From the IMG/VR virus record IMGVR_UViG_3300036791_000637, positions 1 to 33,042 of that record: DNA of 33,042 nucleotides. The stretch is one strand, 5' to 3'. Origin of the DNA: a virus. The notes below the pieces were generated by a model that saw only the letters and a program-made list of their open reading frames with translations, was not told the origin of the DNA and did not search any database. The translations under genes and the position numbers were made by a program. Numbering within the stretch: position 1 is the stretch's first letter; each line of letters begins with the position of its first letter. Shown here in pieces: positions 14,355-20,758 of this stretch.

Positions 14355-14582
14355 ATGCCCGACCGAAACCAGGCGGGCGGAAAGGAGAGCCTGAATAAGG
14401 CCGGTGAGATTGGCGAGGCTTTTGGCAACGCGCGAGCGGACGCCCCGCCGTTTTTGGCACCCGGCTTTTTTCAGGCTCTTGAGCCTAATGAAAAGGAAGT
14501 GACGTGGGTCCTCGCCGCAACTCCAAAGGTAATGCGGAGAATTCGAGCCCGGATCGTGCCCGGGGCTTCCGACAGCTTTTAA
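14355..14582 (+). CDS. Doubtful small open frame before the tRNA
   Basis: A 75-codon frame between the rightward promoter and the tRNA gene. It has no ribosome binding site, mixed composition and no family resemblance; the last part (VTWVLAATPKVMRRIRARIV) could be coding on its own from GTG. I list it because the 14309-14584 stretch otherwise holds no gene. It also contains an AGGCTC/GAGCCT inverted repeat (14473-14486). Confidence 0.25.
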   Translation: MPDRNQAGGKESLNKAGEIGEAFGNARADAPPFLAPGFFQALEPNEKEVTWVLAATPKVMRRIRARIVPGASDSF

Positions 14583-14584
14583 TT

Positions 14585-14660
14585 GCCCTCGTAGCTCAAT
14601 GGACAGAGCATCCGGCTTCGAACCGGACGGTTGAGAGTTCGAGTCCCTCCGAGGGCTCCA
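14585..14660 (+). tRNA. tRNA-Arg (anticodon UCG)
   Basis: A complete 76-base cloverleaf with encoded CCA. The acceptor stem is GCCCTCG/CGAGGGC (perfect). The D arm is GCTC/GAGC with AATGGACA loop. The anticodon arm TCCGG/CCGGA has loop CTTCGAA, so the anticodon is UCG (reads CGA and probably other CGN). The variable loop is 5 bases. The T arm is GAGAG/CCCTC with loop TTCGAGT and one A-C mismatch. The discriminator base is U73, unusual for an arginine tRNA, which usually has A or G. It lies downstream of the rightward promoter and may supply Arg codons the host reads poorly. Confidence 0.93.
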
Positions 14661-14711
14661 ATAACGAAAGGTCCATACGGCGCAAGAAACCGGAACGGCC
14701 AGTCCCGCGAG

Positions 14712-14831
14712 ATGCCGAAATATCGGGGTCGCCCCGACGGATCGAAAACCATCTGGTGCGTAGCGTGGCAGACTACTGCGAGTCGAACGACCACTGTTGC
14801 AGTATGGGTTCGCAGTTTGAATAGGAGTTGA
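14712..14831 (+). CDS. Possible small hypothetical protein
   Basis: A 39-residue frame starting MPKYRGRPDGSKTIWCVAWQ and ending in a Thr/Arg-rich tail, between the tRNA and the next gene. The start looks natural but the ribosome binding site is poor and the protein is very short. The TGA stop is immediately followed by the AAA before the next ATG at 14834. Confidence 0.35.
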   Translation: MPKYRGRPDGSKTIWCVAWQTTASRTTTVAVWVRSLNRS

Positions 14832-14833
14832 AA

Positions 14834-14980
14834 ATGCAAACGAAAAAAGTAAAGGCCAAAAAGCCGCAACACAACGCCCACGTTGTGGCCTATCACGCCC
14901 ACATGTTGAGCGCGGCTATGGCCGAGGCCAATGCGGTTTATTATCCGACCTATACCTCGAAGGAGATTGTACGGTGGTAA
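14834..14980 (+). CDS. Small basic hypothetical protein
   Basis: A 48-residue protein with a Lys-rich N-terminus (MQTKKVKAKKPQHNAHVV) and a helical, tyrosine-containing remainder. A strong AGGAG six bases before the ATG supports the start. Its 3' end overlaps the next gene by 7 bases. No family recognised; the basic start suggests nucleic-acid binding. Confidence 0.6.
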   Translation: MQTKKVKAKKPQHNAHVVAYHAHMLSAAMAEANAVYYPTYTSKEIVRW

Positions 14981-15159
14981 GCATCGTCCAACGGTTAGAG
15001 GGTTGTCCGAGCGGCGCAACGCGCGATGCGTTGCTGCTTAACGGGCATACGTCTGAGGAGATCGAGGCTGCGCTCGACGCCGGCCTGATCCGCAGCGAGA
15101 TTTACGATTACGCCAAGCCGCGAAACTTTGAGGTGGAGTGGCTTTTTGTTGGCGAATGA
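14974..15159 (+). CDS. Small protein with possible winged-helix fold
   Basis: A 61-residue protein starting with GTG 14974, with AAGGAG eight bases upstream inside the previous gene. The pattern RDALLLNGHTSEEIEAALDA, followed by a short hairpin-like end (EVEWLFVGE), suggests a small helix-turn-helix. This is judged by eye only. The promoter at 15163-15191 follows its stop. Confidence 0.6.
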   Translation: MVSIVQRLEGCPSGATRDALLLNGHTSEEIEAALDAGLIRSEIYDYAKPRNFEVEWLFVGE

Positions 15160-15162
15160 GAC

Positions 15163-15191
15163 TTGACTTGCACATACGGGCATCGTATGTG
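15163..15191 (+). promoter_or_regulatory. Promoter with an embedded palindrome
   Basis: TTGACT (15163-15168), 17 bases, then TATGTG (15186-15191). The inverted repeat CACATACG (15171-15178) / CGTATGTG (15184-15191), with loop GGCAT, covers the spacer and the -10 box. A protein dimer bound there would block polymerase. Spacing and the TATGT start of the -10 match the promoters at 14192-14308. Confidence 0.5.
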
Positions 15192-15249
15192 GGAGTCATA
15201 GAAAGCGAGGCCATCCCGGCCAAGCAAACCGACAAGATAGGAGGATTAC

Positions 15250-15513
15250 ATGCTTGTCGAATTCTACCGCGCTACCCCGCCCGTTACCCCGAATGAGTTC
15301 GGAGAGGACGACGGCCAGCAGACTGAGCAGGCCCAGGTCCAGCATCCGATTGCCATCAACCCGACGACCGTTTCGGCGGTCTTCGAGTCGAGCCAAGACG
15401 CCAACGTCACGATTGTGCGGCTGGCCGATGGACGCGGCTTCATGATCCAGGGCGCGTACGCCCAGGTGATGGAGGTCCTGCGGGCGAACGGCGGCGTTAC
15501 CCCGGCCAACTAA
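15250..15513 (+). CDS. Hypothetical protein
   Basis: An 87-residue protein with a strong AGGAGG five bases before the ATG. An acidic, Gln-rich N-terminal part (NEFGEDDGQQTEQAQ) precedes a compact segment of strand-rich sequence (VTIVRLADGRGFMIQGAYAQ). I see no known domain. The long structured leader at 15536-15641 begins 22 bases after its stop. Confidence 0.7.
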   Translation: MLVEFYRATPPVTPNEFGEDDGQQTEQAQVQHPIAINPTTVSAVFESSQDANVTIVRLADGRGFMIQGAYAQVMEVLRANGGVTPAN

Positions 15514-15535
15514 TCCCGGCCTCACCAAGAATTCC

Positions 15536-15641
15536 CCGGAGGGCTACGGCCCTCCGGTATCGGCGGACCCTTCAGGGCGGCTTCGGCAACCCCACCCCGA
15601 AGCTATTGGCCCTCCTGCCTTGGAGGGTCCACCGATACCGG
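15536..15641 (+). ncRNA. Structured leader RNA with competing stems
   Basis: Between two genes, the transcript can form several stems. P0 is CCGGAGGGC/GCCCTCCGG closed by TACG (15536-15557). P1 is an 18-bp long-range helix with one mismatch, pairing 15554-15571 with 15624-15641. P2 is GCTTCGG/CCGAAGC (15580-15586/15597-15603). P3 is CCCTCC/GGAGGG (15610-15615/15622-15627). P1 shares bases with both P0 and P3, so alternative folds exist. The 3' arm of P1 ends four bases before the GGAG ribosome binding site of the next gene. It resembles a leader that controls translation or elongation. I cannot match it to a known class. Confidence 0.6.
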
Positions 15642-15655
15642 AACGGAGAATGACG

Positions 15656-16138
15656 ATGCCTACGCAGACCGAAATGTTTGAGCCCCGTCAGTTTACGGAC
15701 GGCGAGGCCGCCAAGGCTTTCATGCTTGCCGGCAACGCCCGCGTTACTCTCAAGTCGTTGGCTACGGGCACTCGTTTTACTTATCAAATCCGCCCGCCCA
15801 AGGCGCGGGACGGCGAGGCCCCGACCATCTGGTTCGTTGGTTTGCTAACCGGGACCGACAATGAGTCGTCCTACACGTATATGGGCTGCCTCAATGAGCC
15901 ACGCGGCTTTTGGCAGACCGCCAAATCTCCCATTTCACCGGATGCCAAGTCGGTTAAGGCTTTCGACTGGTGCTGGCAGGCTATCCGGCATGGCCGGCTT
16001 CCGGTCGGGGTCGAGGTCTGGCACGAGGGCCGCTGCGGTCGGTGCGGGCGCACGCTCACGGTTCCAGAGTCAATCGCATCCGGGTTTGGTCCCGAGTGCA
16101 TCAACCACATTCACGGCGGGAGCGCCCAACATGGCTAA
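15656..16138 (+). CDS. DUF6011-type zinc-finger protein
   Basis: A 160-residue protein. The C-terminal part (HEGRCGRCGRTLTVPESIA and GPEC, about 123-148) matches the DUF6011 zinc-binding pattern with C127, C130 and C148 plus a nearby His. The N-terminal 110 residues include strand-rich segments and aromatic-rich ends (FDWCWQAI). DUF6011 proteins are common in phages and bacteria; function unknown. The start at 15656 has GGAG seven bases upstream, directly after the structured leader; the alternative ATG at 15650 has no room for that site. Confidence 0.75.
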   Translation: MPTQTEMFEPRQFTDGEAAKAFMLAGNARVTLKSLATGTRFTYQIRPPKARDGEAPTIWFVGLLTGTDNESSYTYMGCLNEPRGFWQTAKSPISPDAKSVKAFDWCWQAIRHGRLPVGVEVWHEGRCGRCGRTLTVPESIASGFGPECINHIHGGSAQHG

Positions 16139-16307
16139 ATACACCTATCAATCGGTGGTGGTTACCATCCACAATTCGAGCGGCGAGGTTCTGATGCACA
16201 CCGTAAAGGTTGGCGCAACCGAGCAATCCGAAGAGCGGCTTGCTGCCGAGGTTATGCGAACGCTCGAAGAGAATTTTGATACCGATACGGGAGGCCCACA
16301 TGGCTAA
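16131..16307 (+). CDS. Small hypothetical protein
   Basis: A 58-residue protein starting MAKYTYQSVVVTIHNSSGEV, with strands at the N-terminus and a helix (EERLAAEVMRTLEENF) towards the end. It overlaps the previous gene by 8 bases and the next by 8. GGGAG lies about 12 bases upstream. No family recognised. Confidence 0.6.
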   Translation: MAKYTYQSVVVTIHNSSGEVLMHTVKVGATEQSEERLAAEVMRTLEENFDTDTGGPHG

Positions 16308-16590
16308 TATCACAATGCGCGACCCCCGACTGCTCAAGATCGGTCGCGTCTATCCATACTACGCGGTGCGGTCTTGGTTCATCCGAGCCAAGGAGCACTA
16401 TTTGGCCTACCGCTACACGCCCGAGGGTCGGCACTGCTGGTACTGCGGCGAGCGCAACTGGTTCGTTGACGACTGCGGCTACTCATACACGCACGGCGCC
16501 GGCAAGGCCGACGCCCCGACCTGCCGTAAGTGCTTTTACGGTTGGGCCGGCAAATGGCAGGCGCATTGGTTTGGGGTAGGTGAGCGATGA
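16300..16590 (+). CDS. Zinc-ribbon hypothetical protein
   Basis: A 96-residue Trp/Tyr-rich protein with two CxxC knuckles, CWYC (46-49) and CRKC (75-78), separated by a loop with aromatic and His residues. This is a zinc ribbon or small HNH-like site, although no His-Asn nuclease motif is seen between the knuckles. GGGAGG six bases upstream supports ATG 16300; the open frame extends to 16210. It couples to the second GGCT gene by ATGA. Confidence 0.65.
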   Translation: MANITMRDPRLLKIGRVYPYYAVRSWFIRAKEHYLAYRYTPEGRHCWYCGERNWFVDDCGYSYTHGAGKADAPTCRKCFYGWAGKWQAHWFGVGER

Positions 16591-17054
16591 AAATCTTCGT
16601 ATACGGCACGCTCAAGCAGGGCTTCGGGTTGCACCGGATGCTTGAGGGCTCCCGCTACCTTGGCCTCGCACACACCACCGCGCCGTTCGCGTTGTTGGAC
16701 AGTGGCTTCCCGGTCTTAACCCCGATGGGCTGCGGCAACGTCGTGGTCGAGGGCGAGGTCTACGACGTACCCGAGGAACTGGTTCCGCGCCTGGACCGCA
16801 TCGAGTCTGCCTACAACCGCGAGCAGCACGAGGTTGCCTACGCGGAGGACAACGGCACCGGCAGCAACACCGACGTTGTTTGGATGTACGTGGGCAAGCC
16901 GAGCCGATGGCATTACAATAACCGGCTAGGCATCCAATGGTACGACCCCGACACCGGCGTATTCTGCTTTGGCCGGGATGAGGAACGCAGACGCGAAGCT
17001 GATCACGTCGATGGCTACGACCGCGACGACCTGGGCGAGAGTCCCGACTACTGA
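16587..17054 (+). CDS. Second gamma-glutamylcyclotransferase-like protein
   Basis: A 155-residue protein of the GGCT/YtfP-like family: MKIFVYGTLKQGFGLHRML has the YGTLK loop at 6-10, and LDRIESAYNREQ carries the predicted catalytic Glu (E73). It is closer to the classic compact YtfP-type form than the one at 11811-12698, which shares the fold but only short stretches of sequence. The acidic C-terminus (about 125-155) is extra. It starts at an ATGA overlap. Its presence in the operon opposite to the amidoligase suggests a second step or a different substrate in the same chemistry. The catalytic role is inferred from the motifs. Confidence 0.82.
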   Translation: MKIFVYGTLKQGFGLHRMLEGSRYLGLAHTTAPFALLDSGFPVLTPMGCGNVVVEGEVYDVPEELVPRLDRIESAYNREQHEVAYAEDNGTGSNTDVVWMYVGKPSRWHYNNRLGIQWYDPDTGVFCFGRDEERRREADHVDGYDRDDLGESPDY

Positions 17055-17064
17055 GGAGAATGAC

Positions 17065-17325
17065 GTGCTTACGATTAGCGCATTGCTACTGTTCTGGTTT
17101 CCATTATCTGGGATCGTCGGCGTTGCCGCATCGACTCGGAACCGGAATGGTTTCGGCTGGTTTTTGCTATCGCTTATCGTGTCGCCGCTGTTTACCCTCT
17201 TGTTGTTATGGGCATTAGGACCGGCAAGGCCAACGCCAAAACACCTGCGGCGAACCTTCCGCGAGTTGGACGACTTGCAAAGCCGGGTGCGTAATTATCG
17301 CCGCATAGCGAGGTTCTCGCGATGA
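17065..17325 (+). CDS. Two-span small membrane protein
   Basis: An 86-residue protein with two hydrophobic helices, about 2-19 (LTISALLLFWFPLSGIVG) and 31-51 (FLLSLIVSPLFTLLLLW). A basic cytoplasmic tail rich in Arg follows (about 56-86). The motif GFGWFLLSLIVSPL is typical of small two-span inner-membrane proteins. GTG 17065 is preferred because GGAG lies seven bases upstream. Possible roles include exclusion or signalling; nothing is decisive. Confidence 0.65.
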   Translation: MLTISALLLFWFPLSGIVGVAASTRNRNGFGWFLLSLIVSPLFTLLLLWALGPARPTPKHLRRTFRELDDLQSRVRNYRRIARFSR

Positions 17326-17729
17326 CACCCGCCGCTTACTACGCCCAACCGCCCGCAATCCACCAGCCGGCCCCGCAACTGGCATCTCACAACGGATCGC
17401 TTATGCAGGTGGCCTCGCTAGGCAATGGGCAAATCGTAATCAGCTACGTCGATCCGAAGCCCGAGTTATGGGGGCTGGTTGCTCCCGGCACCGTACTGCT
17501 GCGCGGCACCTGGGATTGGAAGCAGGGCGTCCTGCGAGCTACCGCTGTAGTCTTTACTTTCGCTTGCGGTCCCGTACCGTATGCGGTTGAGGGCGCGGTG
17601 AGTCGCGACGGAATTTTAACTCTAATCGGAGCCGCACCAGTCATTGACCCCTGGCGGTGTTTGACGGTAGGCTATACGTGGACATCACCCAACGCGTCGT
17701 TAGTATTCATTCCCTGGAGGCAACCGTGA
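17322..17729 (+). CDS. Hypothetical beta-rich protein
   Basis: A 135-residue protein starting at an ATGA overlap. The N-terminus is Pro/Gln-rich; the rest (VLLRGTWDWKQGVLRATAVV, then CGPVPYAVEGAV) forms a strand-rich fold. I recall a similar segment (CGPxPYxVxG) in exported proteins of Rhizobiales, where it follows a signal peptide, but none is visible here, so localisation is uncertain. Function unknown. Confidence 0.65.
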   Translation: MTPAAYYAQPPAIHQPAPQLASHNGSLMQVASLGNGQIVISYVDPKPELWGLVAPGTVLLRGTWDWKQGVLRATAVVFTFACGPVPYAVEGAVSRDGILTLIGAAPVIDPWRCLTVGYTWTSPNASLVFIPWRQP

Positions 17730-18070
17730 CCGAGACCAAACCGAGCGAGCGCCAGCAATTGGCCGAGCGCATCGCCAAGTACATCCGCTGCCAACGCTGG
17801 ACCGCGCCGTTCGGCGGCGACGTCCATAAGGACGGCAAAGCGTACAGCATCCTGTTTGCCAAGCCGCGCTTCCTCGACGGATTGATACGCATCTGGTCGC
17901 CCAAATTCATCCTAATCCAATGCCAAGGCCCGAGCGCGCACGGCAACTGGTCGGCGGTCTACGAGTCCGAGCAGGACGCGATGAAATTCCTCCGGCTGGC
18001 GTTTGCCGAGCATCGGTGGATGGAGGCGACGGAGGTTCCGTACCGTATCAAGGTGAAGGAGGCGTCGTGA
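17726..18070 (+). CDS. Hypothetical protein
   Basis: A 114-residue protein starting with GTG 17726 (GGAGG five bases upstream, GTGA overlap). It has a helical start (ERQQLAERIAKYIRCQRW), a basic and aromatic middle, and a C-terminal helix. No recognised domain. It couples to the HNH nuclease gene by GTGA, so the two may work together. Confidence 0.65.
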   Translation: MTETKPSERQQLAERIAKYIRCQRWTAPFGGDVHKDGKAYSILFAKPRFLDGLIRIWSPKFILIQCQGPSAHGNWSAVYESEQDAMKFLRLAFAEHRWMEATEVPYRIKVKEAS

Positions 18071-18387
18071 GACGCAGCAGCAGAACCAAGCATAACGAGC
18101 AGGTGACGCGCCGGCAGCTAAAGCGCCGCGCCTACTTTGCTCAGGGCGGGCTATGCTTCTATTGCAGCCAGCCGTTTGCTATCGAGGAGATGACCGCCGA
18201 CCATTGCCTGCCCCGCTACGCGGGCGGCATGACCAAGGCCGGCAACATCGTCGCTGCCTGCGCGCCTTGCAACAACACCCGCAATGAGGAAACCAATCGC
18301 CGGCCCAAGGGCCACCGCTACGATCCAATCGGGGATGACACTCCCCGGTCGCCGTTCGAAATACTCAAAGGAGAAGGAGACCAATAA
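18067..18387 (+). CDS. HNH endonuclease
   Basis: A 106-residue protein with a compact HNH fold. Zinc-binding CFYC is at 30-33 and CAPC at 65-68, and the catalytic ADH (D45, H46) precedes LPRYAGG. N60 in AGNIVAACAPCNNTR (58-72) and the terminal N69/N70/R72 complete the motif. HNH enzymes nick or cut DNA; in phages they act as homing endonucleases, packaging-associated nucleases or in recombination. It is a stand-alone gene within a small-gene operon and not beside the terminase, so a packaging role is less obvious. GTG 18067 has AAGGAGG five bases upstream. Its stop overlaps the next ATG. Confidence 0.85.
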   Translation: MRRSSRTKHNEQVTRRQLKRRAYFAQGGLCFYCSQPFAIEEMTADHCLPRYAGGMTKAGNIVAACAPCNNTRNEETNRRPKGHRYDPIGDDTPRSPFEILKGEGDQ

Positions 18388-18662
18388 TGCGAAAAAAAAT
18401 AATAAGTGATAGACCGCTACTAAAGGAAGAACGAGATCGACGCGTCTTGGCAGTAGTCAATGCTGTGCAAGCGGCGGGTATTCCGCCGCGCGATGTGGTG
18501 CGAACATTGGCGGAAGCTACCCTCATATTTTTGCGTCATTCGCACCCGGAAGAACAATTCCTAGTGAACGTAGAAGGCTATATCTACGGAGTACGTGAAG
18601 GTGCCAAGCGCTGGCTTGAAAAGCAACCCATAGGATTTTACGATGACCTCCGCCAAGGATAG
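18387..18662 (+). CDS. Hypothetical helical protein
   Basis: A 91-residue protein starting at a TAATG overlap. The N-terminus is very basic (MRKKIISDRPLLKEERDRR). The remainder is predicted helical, with a hydrophobic segment (VVRTLAEATLIFLRHSHPEE). The codons in the first 30 bases are A-rich, unlike its neighbours, which may mark strong translation initiation. Its 3' end overlaps the next gene by 20 bases. No family recognised. Confidence 0.6.
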   Translation: MRKKIISDRPLLKEERDRRVLAVVNAVQAAGIPPRDVVRTLAEATLIFLRHSHPEEQFLVNVEGYIYGVREGAKRWLEKQPIGFYDDLRQG

Positions 18663-18855
18663 ACCGTTCACGCATTTTGCCGCCGCAATCGTATTCGGCC
18701 CGAAGGGCACCGAGCGGCTGCAAGCCGGGTTGTGCCCGCGCTGCGGATCGGACAACAAGGAGTTCAAGGACGCGGTCTCCCGCCGGGAGCACGGCATCAC
18801 CGGCCTCTGTCAAAAATGTCAGGACCACGTGTTTCTCCCCGACGAAGGTTGTTGA
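18643..18855 (+). CDS. Small zinc-ribbon protein
   Basis: A 70-residue protein with CPRC at 31-34 and CQKC at 56-59, spaced as in a zinc ribbon. It ends LPDEGC with an extra Cys. The sequence between the knuckles (GSDNKEFKDAVSRREHGIT) is charged. Zinc ribbons in phage early genes are often transcription or DNA-binding adaptors, but I see no defining family. A TTGACT (18852-18857) straddles its stop and could be a weak promoter for the genes that follow. Confidence 0.65.
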   Translation: MTSAKDRPFTHFAAAIVFGPKGTERLQAGLCPRCGSDNKEFKDAVSRREHGITGLCQKCQDHVFLPDEGC

Positions 18856-18901
18856 CTTCCGAGTAGATGTGAGATTTGTTGTTGATAGAAAGGAGCGTCC
18901 A

Positions 18902-19144
18902 ATGCCTAGAGTAACTGAGCAAGACCAACATTGGGGAGATGACTTGCAAAATGCCTTTGTGCTGCACGACTACAAAACACTTCCCATGCCGGTGATTTAT
19001 CTGACGGCTGGAACCCTCCGCGCGGCTAATCATTCGCTGCCTCGAACCTGGAAGGCCGGCATCCGTTGCGTTCTCCAACGCGATCCAAGGTTCATCCAGG
19101 TCAGCGTCGGTAGGTGGCGGATGCGCGCGAACGGGAGACCGTGA
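18902..19144 (+). CDS. Hypothetical protein
   Basis: An 80-residue protein with AAAGGAG eight bases upstream of ATG 18902. The upstream 225 bases of its open frame overlap the preceding gene and look like a shadow. The sequence is a compact mix (LPMPVIYLTAGTLRAAN, then GIRCVLQRDPRFIQV). Its TGA stop directly precedes the next ATG. No family recognised. Confidence 0.6.
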   Translation: MPRVTEQDQHWGDDLQNAFVLHDYKTLPMPVIYLTAGTLRAANHSLPRTWKAGIRCVLQRDPRFIQVSVGRWRMRANGRP

Positions 19145-20413
19145 ATGTGGGCGGAGATTGCGAGGCTATTGCAACGGTTGCCGTGGTGGCGAAAGCTGCC
19201 GCGTTTCCGGCGCATTCCAAACGACGTCGTAATCCTCCCGCCATTCCCGCCCGAGCCGGAGCAAGACCATGAAACGCAAGCGCTACCTAGTGATATACAG
19301 CAACATCCCACTAACGGCGGCGAAGAAGCCGAGCCGGTCGAGTCCAACGTCATCCCAATGCCCGACCCCGAGCCGGCAACCGAGCCACTCAAGCCCAAGC
19401 GGACCATGCCGTGGGCCGGGGGTACGCGCGGCAAATACGACACCACAACGAGCAAGGCCCGCGCCGCCATCGATGAGTCGGCGTCGTTGATCCTGGACCG
19501 CTTCGATGGTCTAGCCATCCGTGGCACCAGCAGCTATTCATCGCGCCGCAGCGTAATGGTTGTCGAGGAGTTGCTTGGCAACGACTACTATCTTGCCGAC
19601 CCCGAGTTGCGGAGCATGATGCAAGGCGGCGGCAAGTATTCGCCGGGGCATTTCGACGCCGACCAAGACCATGCCGAGTTGGCCGAGATGGCGTGGCCAT
19701 TGGATATTGGCACCGTCACTTATTTCGATGATGACGATTGCGTTGCCCTGTTCCAAGCCATCGCTACGACGCCGGAGCAAGTCCGGGGACGCGCCAAGAT
19801 GGCCGCGCAGTATATGGCCGAGATACGCATCGGAATATTTGGAGCCCACGGCGCGTGGACCGCATGGGAAATGGTGGTCGGTTTGATTGGCAAGAAGTGG
19901 GTACGACTCGATGCCGGTATGGAAAACCGATGGGATAACATCAACGTGGGCGCGATGACTTGGCGCGAAAGTTCCGTCAAGACCAACACCTGGGTGCATG
20001 ATTTCATGAGCACTGCGGTGGCGCGAGCGTTGGAGTGCCGCTACCAATGGCACGTGGCATTCGGCGGGCGGGCACACGGCCTTCGCATCGTGCTTCCTAC
20101 TAATCCAACCGGCGCACTGAAGTTGTTCAAGGACCGCGAGCTAACTGCCGGCAAGTCCCGGCGCGAGGCGTTGCGGCATTGGGTGGAGCATTTCATCCGC
20201 GACGACGAGGAGCACGGCAGCATCTACGTTCGCGATCACCTGCGCGGCAACACCGAGTTCGTATGGAACGAGATGGAGACCGAGCTAATGGTGAGCGCCT
20301 ACGACTTGGAAAAGAACGAGGCGTTCAAGAACGAGGCGCAATACTGGCGCGCCAACCGAAAGCATAATAGGGTCCGGGTTCGACTCAAGCGAGGGAAGAA
20401 CGGTGACAAGTAA
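19145..20413 (+). CDS. Large hypothetical protein (orphan)
   Basis: A 422-residue protein with no domain I recognise. The N-terminal 100 residues are low-complexity, Pro/Glu-rich (PPFPPEPEQDHE; EEAEPVESNVIPMPDPEPAT). The remainder is a folded region beginning near residue 100 with SRRSVMVVEELLGNDYYLA, an Asp cluster YFDDDDCVALF (about 193-203), and a later segment WEMVVGLIGKKWVRLDA. The Asp-rich loop could bind metal. It is the largest gene of the tRNA-to-primase block. The start directly follows the previous stop. Confidence 0.65.
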   Translation: MWAEIARLLQRLPWWRKLPRFRRIPNDVVILPPFPPEPEQDHETQALPSDIQQHPTNGGEEAEPVESNVIPMPDPEPATEPLKPKRTMPWAGGTRGKYDTTTSKARAAIDESASLILDRFDGLAIRGTSSYSSRRSVMVVEELLGNDYYLADPELRSMMQGGGKYSPGHFDADQDHAELAEMAWPLDIGTVTYFDDDDCVALFQAIATTPEQVRGRAKMAAQYMAEIRIGIFGAHGAWTAWEMVVGLIGKKWVRLDAGMENRWDNINVGAMTWRESSVKTNTWVHDFMSTAVARALECRYQWHVAFGGRAHGLRIVLPTNPTGALKLFKDRELTAGKSRREALRHWVEHFIRDDEEHGSIYVRDHLRGNTEFVWNEMETELMVSAYDLEKNEAFKNEAQYWRANRKHNRVRVRLKRGKNGDK

Positions 20414-20691
20414 TGTTGACGTTCAAAATACGATGGCAGTACTACAATCAGCCGGCGACCGCGCGCACCGAGATTGTGCGGGCCGGTTCGTACGAGGCTG
20501 CTCGCCAGCTAATCAACCGCGCGGCCACCCGCACCGAGCACGTGGTCATCATCAAGATCGAGGAATTGATGGGCGATGCAGCGGAAAAGGTTAGGCACCT
20601 GGTCACGCGGCACGCGCGTTCGCGAGAAATGGACGAGGCAACGCGGGACCCTCGTAACCGTAGGCGACGAGGTCAGCGAGGTCAAATTTGA
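20413..20691 (+). CDS. Hypothetical protein with doubtful 3' end
   Basis: A 92-residue frame starting at a TAATG overlap. The first 55 residues (MLTFKIRWQYYNQPATARTE, then SYEAARQLINRAA) read as a natural strand/helix domain. From about residue 60 the composition turns Arg-rich (RHARSREMDEATRDP, RRRRGQRGQ), and this part overlaps the next gene in another frame. It may therefore be a real overlap or an ORF extended by loss of its own stop. Confidence 0.5.
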   Translation: MLTFKIRWQYYNQPATARTEIVRAGSYEAARQLINRAATRTEHVVIIKIEELMGDAAEKVRHLVTRHARSREMDEATRDPRNRRRRGQRGQI

Positions 20692-20758
20692 TGATGGAAG
20701 CGTCCAGTTCATTTCCAACAAGCACCTTGAGCGTGTCTCCGACGCCAGTGATCGTTGA
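20576..20758 (+). CDS. Small KOW/Tudor-like beta protein
   Basis: A 60-residue protein whose C-terminal 47 residues (VREKWTRQRGTLVTVGDEVS, then EVKFDDGSVQFISNKHLERV) look like a small beta-barrel with an SH3-like strand pattern. Many such short phage proteins bind nucleic acids. The start ATG 20576 has only a weak upstream site. It overlaps the previous gene by 116 bases and the next by 68. Confidence 0.55.
   Translation: MQRKRLGTWSRGTRVREKWTRQRGTLVTVGDEVSEVKFDDGSVQFISNKHLERVSDASDR

Noticed and set aside
14473-14486. AGGCTC-TT-GAGCCT palindrome preceded by a T-run
   Set aside because: The T-run is on the wrong side for a rightward terminator, and the minus strand shows no T-run downstream, so I do not call a terminator.
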